A DNA stretch of 64,000 nt from positions 62,001 through 126,000 of the forward strand of contig NZ_SMNA01000001.1 of the NCBI RefSeq assembly GCF_004353825.1, read 5' to 3'. The notes below the pieces were generated by a model. The model did not search any database, was not told the DNA's origin, and saw only the letters and a program-made list of their open reading frames with translations. The translations under genes and the position numbers were made by a program. Source of the DNA: Occultella glacieicola. Its GTDB lineage: Bacteria; Actinomycetota; Actinomycetes; Actinomycetales; Beutenbergiaceae. Positions 57,732 through 64,000 of the stretch are shown one piece after another. Each line of letters opens with the position of its first letter. Within the stretch, counting starts at the first letter, position 1.

Positions 57732-58334
57732 TCAGTCGTCGGTGAGCGTGAGGTGCAGTCCGCCCACCATTGCGGCGACAATGTTGTACACGAAGGCTCC
57801 GAGCGTGCTCAGGGCTGTGAGCAGAACCACATCGACGACCGCCACCACGGTCGCCACGGAGATCACGCGGGAGAACTCGAGGTACTCCAGGAGCGGACCG
57901 AACACGTCGCCTGCCTCGGCGTCGTTGATGATCCCCTCGATACTCGCGAACACCGCCATCTCGTTCAGCACACCCCAGACGACGGCGGTCGCGACGACGA
58001 TCCCGATCCCGACCGCGATCGAGAGCAGGAACGAGATCTTCATCGCCGACCACGGGTCGATCCGGGAGATCGCCAGGCGGACCCGGCGCGGGCCGGAGGT
58101 CGGCTGGCTCGACGTGGTCGGCCTGCCGCCGGTCCTCCCCGAGCCCGGCTGCGTTGCGCTCTTGCGCTGCGGCGGAGCCTCGGCACCTGCTTCGAGCCGC
58201 ACGGCGCCGGTCTTCGCGTCGCCGGCGGGCCGGATGCTCGGCGGCCGTTCTCCCTGGGCCTGGCCACCCAGGGTGGTCCGGGTCGAGGTGCGCACCGGTG
58301 CACCCGTGGTGTTCCCCTGGGTGTTCTCGGTCAT
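57732..58334 (-). CDS. DUF3566 transmembrane protein
   Basis: A 200-residue protein with a disordered, Gly/Pro/Thr-rich N-terminus of about 80 residues, a RVRLAISRIDPWSAMKISFL membrane-entry segment and two or three hydrophobic helices. DUF3566 proteins follow gyrA throughout actinomycetes. Its ATG overlaps the gyrA stop (TGATG), so it is translated with the gyrase genes. Function unknown. Confidence 0.93.
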   Translation of the reverse strand: MTENTQGNTTGAPVRTSTRTTLGGQAQGERPPSIRPAGDAKTGAVRLEAGAEAPPQRKSATQPGSGRTGGRPTTSSQPTSGPRRVRLAISRIDPWSAMKISFLLSIAVGIGIVVATAVVWGVLNEMAVFASIEGIINDAEAGDVFGPLLEYLEFSRVISVATVVAVVDVVLLTALSTLGAFVYNIVAAMVGGLHLTLTDD

Positions 58335-60985
58335 CAGCTGCCTTCCTGCTCGCCGTCGGCGGCGTCGGCGGCCGCGCCGCCGTGCTCACCCGAAGACGGT
58401 ACGCCATCGGGGGACTGCGCCGCTTCCTCGGGCTCGGCCGTGACGTCCGACTCGACGACCACCTCCTCGACCACGGCCTCGACATTCCGGGCGATCGCAA
58501 TGATCCGGTCGCCGTTGTCCGGCTTGGCGAACGTCACACCCTGGGTGTTTCGTCCGGTGAGGTTCACCTCCGAGACGGGAACACGCACGATCTTGCCCCG
58601 CTCCATGATCACCAGGACCTCATCCTGCGGCCCGGTGATCAGCGCGCCCACCAGATCCCCGCGGGCCTCCACGAGGTTCGCCACCTTGATGCCAAGTCCC
58701 CCACGTCCCTGGACCCGGTACTCGTCCACGCGGGTGCGCTTGCCGAAGCCGCCCTCGGTGACCACGAACAGGTCGCTGCCGGGCTGGACCACGTCCATCG
58801 AGAGCAGCGAGTCGTCGCCGCGGAACTTCATCCCGGTGACCCCGGACGTGGCGCGTCCCATCGGCCGGAGCGCGTCGTCGGTCGCAGTGAACCGGAGCGA
58901 CTGCCCCTTGCGGGAGACGAGCAGCAGGTCGTCATCGGAGTTCACGAGCCGCGCCGAGACCACCTCGTCCGGGTTGCCCTCGGCGTCGGTGCGCAGATTG
59001 ATCGCGATCACGCCGCCGGTCCGGGTGGAGTCGTACTCGCTGAGCCGGGTCTTCTTGACCAGACCGCTCCGGGTGGCGAGCACCAAGTGCTCGGCCTGTT
59101 CGTAGTCGCGGATCGCCAGGACCTGCGCGATCCGCTCGTCGGGCTGGAAGGCCAGCAGGTTCGCGACGTGCTGGCCCTTCGCGTCACGGCCCCCCTCCGG
59201 CAGCTCGTACGCCTTCGCCCGATAGACCCGGCCGAAGTTCGTGAAGAACAGGAGCCACTGGTGCGTCGTGGTCACGCCGAAGTGATCGACGATGTCGTCA
59301 CCGCGCAACTGTGCGCCGCGCACCCCCTTGCCGCCCCGGTGCTGCTGGCGGTAGTTGTCGGTGCGGGTGCGCTTGGCGTATCCACCGCGGGTGATCGTGA
59401 CGACCACGTCCTCCTCGGGGATCAGGTCCTCCATCGACATCTCGCCGTCGAACGGCAGGATCGTCGTGCGGCGCTCGTCACCGTAGCGGGCCACGATCTC
59501 GTCGAGCTCGGCGCCGACGATGTCCCGCTGCCGCGCCTCGGAGCCGATGATGTCCTTGTAGTCGGCGATCTCGGCCTCGATGGCGGCGAACTCGTCGAGG
59601 ATCTTCTGCCGCTCGAGGGCTGCGAGCCGGCGCAGCTGCATCTCCAGGATGGCATTCGCCTGGATCTCGTCGATCTCCAGCAGCTCCATCAACCCGGTGC
59701 GGGCGACCTCGACGGTGCGCGAGGCCCGGATCAGGGCGATGACCTCGTCCAGGGCGTCGAGCGCCTTGATGAGACCGCGCAGGATGTGGATGCGGTCCTC
59801 CGCGCGGCGCAGCAGCCACTCGGTCCGCCGCACGATCACGTCGATCTGGTGGTGCACCCAGTGCCGGATGAAGGCGTCCAGGCTGAGCGTGCGCGGCACC
59901 CCGTCGACCAGGGCGAGCATGTTCGCGCCGAACGTGTCCTGCAGCTGCGTGTGCTTGTACAGGTTGTTCAGCACGACCTTCGCGATCGCGTCCCGCTTGA
60001 GGACGATCACGAGTCGCTGCCCGGCGCGCCCGGAGGTCTCGTCGCGGATGTCGGCGATGCCCTGCACCCGGCCGTCCCGGACCAGATCGGCGATCTTGGC
60101 GGCGAGGTTGTCCGGGTTCACCTGGTAGGGCAGTTCGGAGACCACGAGGCAGGTACGGCCCTGGAGTTCCTCGACCTCGACCACGGCCCGCATCGTGATC
60201 GAGCCCCGACCGGTCCGGTAGGCGTCCTCGATGCCGCGGTGGCCCAGGATCTGCGCGCCGGTGGGGAAGTCCGGGCCCTTGATCCGCTGCAGCAGGGCCT
60301 CCAGGAGGTCCTCGGCGCTCGCGCCGGGGTTGTCCAGGAGCCAGCGCACGCCGTCGGCAACCTCACGCAGGTTGTGCGAAGGGATGTTCGTGGCCATCCC
60401 GACGGCGATCCCCGACGAACCGTTGACGAGCAGGTTCGGGAACCGTGCCGGCAGCACGACCGGCTCGCGGGTGCGACCGTCGTAGTTGTCACCGAAGTCG
60501 ACGGTGTTCTTCTCGATGTCGCGGACCATCTCCATGGCCAGCGGCGCCATCTTGCACTCGGTGTACCGGGGTGCCGCGGCCGGGTCGTTGCCGGGTGAGC
60601 CGAAGTTGCCCTGCCCGTTGATCAACGGGTAGCGCAGCGACCAGGGCTGGACCAGGCGCACCATCGCGTCATAGATGGCGGTGTCGCCGTGTGGGTGGAA
60701 CTGACCCATCACGTCGCCGACCACGCGTGAACACTTCGAGAACGCCGAGTCCGGCCGGTATCCACCATCGAACATCGCGTAGATGATCCGACGGTGCACC
60801 GGCTTGAGCCCGTCGCGGACTTCGGGCAGTGCCCGCCCGACGATCACGCTCATCGCGTAGTCGAGGTAGGACCTCTGCATCTCGAGCTGGAGGTCGACCT
60901 GTTCGATGCGGTCGTGGGTGACGACGGCGTCCGCGCCGGAGTCGTCGTTCGGACCGGTCGGGGGCATGGGTGGTTGCTCGCTCAC
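58334..60985 (-). CDS. gyrA: DNA gyrase subunit A
   Basis: An 883-residue type II topoisomerase subunit. The winged-helix quinolone region reads [15 protein letters not shown], with Thr where E. coli has Ser83 and with Asp87 kept. The active-site tyrosine is in AAPRYTE. Six-bladed C-terminal beta-pinwheel repeats (GYAKRT, GVIAINL, GRATSGV-type) follow, and a charged tail ends it. It starts at GTG 60985 after AAGGA, 14 bases from gyrB. It introduces negative supercoils together with GyrB. Confidence 0.97.
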   Translation of the reverse strand: MSEQPPMPPTGPNDDSGADAVVTHDRIEQVDLQLEMQRSYLDYAMSVIVGRALPEVRDGLKPVHRRIIYAMFDGGYRPDSAFSKCSRVVGDVMGQFHPHGDTAIYDAMVRLVQPWSLRYPLINGQGNFGSPGNDPAAAPRYTECKMAPLAMEMVRDIEKNTVDFGDNYDGRTREPVVLPARFPNLLVNGSSGIAVGMATNIPSHNLREVADGVRWLLDNPGASAEDLLEALLQRIKGPDFPTGAQILGHRGIEDAYRTGRGSITMRAVVEVEELQGRTCLVVSELPYQVNPDNLAAKIADLVRDGRVQGIADIRDETSGRAGQRLVIVLKRDAIAKVVLNNLYKHTQLQDTFGANMLALVDGVPRTLSLDAFIRHWVHHQIDVIVRRTEWLLRRAEDRIHILRGLIKALDALDEVIALIRASRTVEVARTGLMELLEIDEIQANAILEMQLRRLAALERQKILDEFAAIEAEIADYKDIIGSEARQRDIVGAELDEIVARYGDERRTTILPFDGEMSMEDLIPEEDVVVTITRGGYAKRTRTDNYRQQHRGGKGVRGAQLRGDDIVDHFGVTTTHQWLLFFTNFGRVYRAKAYELPEGGRDAKGQHVANLLAFQPDERIAQVLAIRDYEQAEHLVLATRSGLVKKTRLSEYDSTRTGGVIAINLRTDAEGNPDEVVSARLVNSDDDLLLVSRKGQSLRFTATDDALRPMGRATSGVTGMKFRGDDSLLSMDVVQPGSDLFVVTEGGFGKRTRVDEYRVQGRGGLGIKVANLVEARGDLVGALITGPQDEVLVIMERGKIVRVPVSEVNLTGRNTQGVTFAKPDNGDRIIAIARNVEAVVEEVVVESDVTAEPEEAAQSPDGVPSSGEHGGAAADAADGEQEGS

Positions 60986-60999
60986 GTTCGTTTCCTTAC

Positions 61000-63045
61000 T
61001 CAGACGTCCAGGAAGCGCACGTCACGGGCGTTGCGCTGGATGAAGGACCGGCGCGATTCGACGTCCTCGCCCATCAGGATGGAGAAGATCTCGTCGGCTC
61101 CGGCCGCCTCGCCGATGGTCACCTGGCGCAGGGTGCGGGTGGCCGGGTCCATCGTGGTCTCCCAGAGCTCCCGATAGTCCATCTCGCCGAGACCCTTGTA
61201 CCGCTGGATCCCGCCGTCCTTCGGGAGGCGGTGGTTCTTCGCCAGGCCCTCGGCCACGAGGGCGTCGCGCTCCCGGTCCGAGTACACGTACTGGTGCGGC
61301 GAGTTCGTCCACTTCAGCCGGTACAGCGGCGGCATCGCCAGATATACGTGCCCGCGCTCGATGAGGGGGCGCATGTACCGGAACAACAGCGTCAGGAGCA
61401 GCGTGGCGATGTGCTGACCGTCGACGTCGGCGTCGGCCATCAGCACGATCTTGTGATAGCGCAGCTTCGTGATGTCGAAGTCCTCGCCGAAACCGGTGCC
61501 GAACGCCGTGATCAGCGCCTGGACCTCCATGTTCGCGAGGGCCTTGTCGATCCGCGCCTTCTCGACGTTCAGGATCTTTCCGCGGATCGGCAGGATCGCC
61601 TGGGTCTCGGGGTTTCGTCCCTGCACGGCCGAGCCGCCGGCCGAGTCCCCCTCGACGATGAAGATCTCGGAGATCGTGGCGTCGCGGCTAGAGCAGTCGC
61701 GCAGCTTGCCCGGCATACCGCCGCCCTCGAGCAGGCCCTTGCGGCGGGTGGCCTCGCGGGCCTTGCGGGCCGCCATCCGGGCCGCCGAGGCCTGGATCGA
61801 CTTCCGGATCACGTCCCGGGCCTCGGCCGGGTGGGACTCGAGCCAGCCTCCGAGCTGGTCGAACACAACCTTCTGGGTGAACGTGCGGGCCTCGGTGTTG
61901 CCGAGCTTCGTCTTCGTCTGACCCTCGAACTGCGGCTCGCCGAGCTTGATGGAGATGACGGCGGTGAGGCCCTCGCGGATGTCCTCACCGGTGAGGTTGT
62001 CGTCCTTCTCCTTGAGCAGGTTCTTCTCGCGGGCGTACCGGTTGATCAGCGTGGTCAACGCGGACCGGAAACCCTCCTCGTGCGTACCGCCTTCCGAGGT
62101 GTTGATCGTGTTCGCGTAGGTGTGCACGCTCTCGGAGTAGGCGCCGGTCCACTGCAGCGCGATCTCGAGGGAGATCTTGCGCTCGGTGTCCTCGGACTCG
62201 AAGTCGATGATCTCCGGGTGGACCATCTCGGTGCGCTTGGCTGCGTTGAGGTGCTTCACGTAGTCGACGAGGCCGCCGTCGTACCGGTAGGTGACCGACC
62301 GGGAGTGCTCATCGGCCTGTTCCACAGCGGTGTCCTCGGAAGGGCCGGCCACCTCGTCGCCGGTGTCCTCGGCGACCACCCGCTCGTCCGTCAGCGAGAT
62401 ACCCAGGCCCTTGTTCAGGAACGCGTACTGCTGGAACCGGGCCCGCAGCGTCTCGTAGTCGAACTGGGTCGTCTCGAAGATGTCGTCGTTCGGCCAGAAA
62501 GTGACGGTGGTACCGGTGTCCTCGGTGTCCTCACCCCTGGCCAGGGGGGCCATCGGGACGCCGTCGCCGTAACTCTGTCGCCACACGCTGCCCTGGCGAC
62601 GAACCTCGACGTCGAGACGTCCCGACAGTGCGTTCACCACGGAGACGCCGACGCCGTGCAGCCCACCGGAGACGGCGTAGCCACCACCGCCGAACTTCCC
62701 CCCGGCGTGCAGCACGGTCAGCACGACCTCGACGGCCGGCTTGCCCTCGGACTCCACCACGTCCACAGGGATCCCGCGACCGTTGTCACGGACCCGGAGG
62801 CCGCCGTCAGCCAGCAGGGTCACGTCGATGTGGTCGCAGTATCCGGCCAGTGCCTCGTCGACCGAGTTGTCGACCACCTCGTACACGAGGTGGTGCAGTC
62901 CCCGCTCACCGGTCGAGCCGATGTACATGCCGGGGCGCTTGCGCACCGCCTCGAGTCCCTCCAGGACCGTGATATTGCTGGCGTCGTAGCTCGTGGGCCC
63001 CGAGTTCTGTGCTTCGGTTGCCGGCTCAGTTGTGTCGTCAGCCAC
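61000..63045 (-). CDS. gyrB: DNA gyrase subunit B
   Basis: A 681-residue ATPase subunit. The GHKL domain has the ATP-binding motifs [10 protein letters not shown] and [13 protein letters not shown]; the toprim domain carries EGDSAGG and DADVDG. GTG 63045 is chosen because the protein then begins VADDTTEPA like other actinomycete GyrB, with GAGGAG about ten bases upstream; an earlier GTG at 63147 would add 34 residues of atypical composition. Three DnaA-box-like sequences and a promoter lie upstream. It is co-transcribed with gyrA. Confidence 0.97.
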   Translation of the reverse strand: MADDTTEPATEAQNSGPTSYDASNITVLEGLEAVRKRPGMYIGSTGERGLHHLVYEVVDNSVDEALAGYCDHIDVTLLADGGLRVRDNGRGIPVDVVESEGKPAVEVVLTVLHAGGKFGGGGYAVSGGLHGVGVSVVNALSGRLDVEVRRQGSVWRQSYGDGVPMAPLARGEDTEDTGTTVTFWPNDDIFETTQFDYETLRARFQQYAFLNKGLGISLTDERVVAEDTGDEVAGPSEDTAVEQADEHSRSVTYRYDGGLVDYVKHLNAAKRTEMVHPEIIDFESEDTERKISLEIALQWTGAYSESVHTYANTINTSEGGTHEEGFRSALTTLINRYAREKNLLKEKDDNLTGEDIREGLTAVISIKLGEPQFEGQTKTKLGNTEARTFTQKVVFDQLGGWLESHPAEARDVIRKSIQASAARMAARKAREATRRKGLLEGGGMPGKLRDCSSRDATISEIFIVEGDSAGGSAVQGRNPETQAILPIRGKILNVEKARIDKALANMEVQALITAFGTGFGEDFDITKLRYHKIVLMADADVDGQHIATLLLTLLFRYMRPLIERGHVYLAMPPLYRLKWTNSPHQYVYSDRERDALVAEGLAKNHRLPKDGGIQRYKGLGEMDYRELWETTMDPATRTLRQVTIGEAAGADEIFSILMGEDVESRRSFIQRNARDVRFLDV

Positions 63046-63168
63046 GTTCTTCTGGCTCTCCTCATCGTCATCGAGGCACGCGCGCGGCACCGCTCGGTTG
63101 AGTGAGGTGCCTGCGTGCCGGCCCAGGACCACAGGCGTTTGAACCACTTGCCCCCGGACGGTCGCTCG

Positions 63169-63199
63169 ATTCTACTCCGAATCCGCGAGAACTCCGAAT
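63169..63199 (-). promoter_or_regulatory. gyrB promoter region with 17-bp-period direct repeat
   Basis: On the minus strand TAGAAT (63174-63169, 5 of 6 to TATAAT) lies in the 319-bp gap upstream of gyrB. The nonamer ATTCGGAGT occurs twice exactly 17 bp apart (63182-63174 and 63199-63191), the second copy at the -35 position. This could bind a regulator of gyrase supercoiling control. No other gene is seen in this gap. Confidence 0.45.
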
Positions 63200-63266
63200 A
63201 TCCACAGAAGTTATCCACAGCGTGTCGTGGTCTGGGGACAAGGCACCCGAGGGACGCTGTGGACCG
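63198..63266. other. DnaA-box group upstream of gyrB
   Basis: A perfect TTATCCACA lies at 63211-63219, with ATATCCACA at 63198, TTGTCCCCA on the minus strand at 63233-63241 and CGGTCCACA on the minus strand at 63258-63266. They are in the gap between the DUF721 gene and gyrB, close to the expected origin, and may tie gyrase expression to DnaA. Confidence 0.6.
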
Positions 63267-63364
63267 GGTCCCGTGCAGCCCGTCAGGAGGGCGGCAGGAA
63301 GGTGGTCACGAGGTCGAGCGCAGGTCGGAGTGCAGGTCGAGGGCAGGTAAGTGCAGGGACCCGA

Positions 63365-63970
63365 TCAGCCGTAGGTGTCGCGCGGCCCACGCCCCCGCAC
63401 CGAACGGGGGCCCTTCCGCCAGCTCGGGCCGCCCGGCCCGAGCACCTGGATCGACGTGACCACCCCGTCGCCGACCTCCTCGGCGAGGCGGCGCTCCAAC
63501 TGGGGCAGCAGCAGGCGGATCTGGGTGGCCCACGCAGTCGAGTCGGCCCGCACCACGAGAGCCCCCTCGTCGAACGTCTCCGGCTCGCAGTGATCGGCGA
63601 TCTGGTCGCCGACCACCTCCCGCCATCGACCGACCACGCCCCCGATCGACAGCGGTTGGTTCCACCCGAGCTGACCCCGCAGGGACTCGAGGGCGGAGCC
63701 GATCATCCGCGGATCGCGCCCCGTCCCGTGCCCCGGCGCCGGCGTCGCCACCGTCCCACGCCCGCGCCGGCCGGCCCTGCCGGCACTGCCGGTGCCACCG
63801 GGGGCCAGACCCTTGGCCCGGGCGGCGTCCCGGGCACGGGCGAGCGCACTCCTCGCCGCCGCGTCGACGTCGGGCTCCTCGGCCGCCGGGGCTGCCGAAG
63901 CCCTCGGTGACCCGTCCTCCGGAGCGGCCCGGCCGCCCTCGGGCAGGTCAGCGGACACGGGTGACCGCAC
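63365..63970 (-). CDS. DUF721 domain protein
   Basis: A 201-residue protein whose C-terminal 100 residues are the DUF721 domain (LRGQLGWNQPLSIGGVVGRW, WREVVGDQIADHC, LVVRADSTAWATQIRLL). The N-terminus is a disordered Ala/Pro/Gly-rich stretch of about 90 residues. Its place between recF and gyrB is conserved in actinomycetes. It starts at GTG 63970 (GTG 63958 is an alternative), inside the end of recF. Function is unknown; DciA-like proteins contain this domain and load replicative helicase. Confidence 0.9.
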   Translation of the reverse strand: MRSPVSADLPEGGRAAPEDGSPRASAAPAAEEPDVDAAARSALARARDAARAKGLAPGGTGSAGRAGRRGRGTVATPAPGHGTGRDPRMIGSALESLRGQLGWNQPLSIGGVVGRWREVVGDQIADHCEPETFDEGALVVRADSTAWATQIRLLLPQLERRLAEEVGDGVVTSIQVLGPGGPSWRKGPRSVRGRGPRDTYG

Positions 63971-64000
63971 CGTCCATCACGTCGTACCGAGCGCCGGCCA
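63948..64000 (-). CDS. recF: RecF, last 16 codons
   Basis: The minus-strand frame ending at TGA 63950-63948 reads AGARYDVMDGAVTRVR, matching a RecF C-terminus and overlapping the DUF721 start. RecF aids recombinational repair and sits between dnaN and gyrB in actinomycetes. The rest lies outside the window, so the call rests on position and a short match. Confidence 0.6.
   Translation of the reverse strand, partial: AGARYDVMDGAVTRVR

Overview
The window is GC-rich chromosomal DNA from an actinomycete, most likely order Micrococcales. The evidence is codon use, frequent GTG starts, mycothiol-type enzymes, and two marker blocks: fhaA-fhaB-pstP-rodA-pbpA-pknA-pknB with crgA nearby, and a gyrB-gyrA-DUF3566 block flanked by tRNA-Ile and tRNA-Ala. 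The right edge holds the last 16 codons of recF, so dnaN, dnaA and oriC should lie just beyond base 64000. Genus cannot be fixed from the sequence.

Layout. 1-4.3 kb: the tail of an unknown protein, a Gfo/Idh/MocA oxidoreductase and a Tat-exported alpha-barrel enzyme. 4.3-6.6 kb: a methyltransferase, a mycothiol-isomerase-like protein and a phosphoglycerate mutase-like protein. 7-14.9 kb (minus strand): the most interesting unit. A TetR regulator precedes a tightly coupled six-gene operon: a diiron ferritin-like protein, its metal-ligand-poor paralogue, a fatty acyl-CoA reductase fused to a HAD domain, an SDR, a PlsC-like acyltransferase and an alkyl-DHAP-synthase-like FAD enzyme. Together these look like an oxygen-dependent ether-lipid (possibly plasmalogen) pathway. 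14.9-23 kb: HPr, a PHP protein, ROK kinase, phosphoribosyltransferase, APH-type kinase, an EF-Tu domain II orphan, a ThrE-type exporter and small membrane proteins.

23-34.2 kb: a carbohydrate-catabolism island with a CE7 esterase, a large secreted clan-A glycosidase, a GntR/LacI hybrid regulator, a galactonate-dehydratase-like enolase, an FAD oxidoreductase and a Tat-exported pectate-lyase-like protein. Two near-identical 12-bp operators flank the regulator. 34.5-36.7 kb: a divergent flavin monooxygenase/TetR pair, a frameshifted HTH/excisionase-like remnant and tRNA-Leu. 36.9-45.7 kb: the envelope growth and Ser/Thr phosphorylation operon. 45.7-48.4 kb: a glutamine amidotransferase, class E sortase and DUF881 unit, with crgA divergent. 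48.4-48.9 kb is gene-free and carries a terminator, a dense cluster of DnaA-box-like sequences and two 54-bp repeats, a third relative of which lies at 17.3 kb.

48.9-57.3 kb: rhomboid protease, cyclophilin, an amphipathic-repeat protein, argS, a GH35 beta-galactosidase, a NUDIX protein with an apparent CTG start, and small proteins. 57.3-64 kb: tRNA-Ala, a 39-residue DLW-39 gene, tRNA-Ile, DUF3566, gyrA, gyrB, DUF721 and the end of recF, all transcribed away from the presumed origin. No CRISPR array, rRNA or intact insertion sequence was seen.
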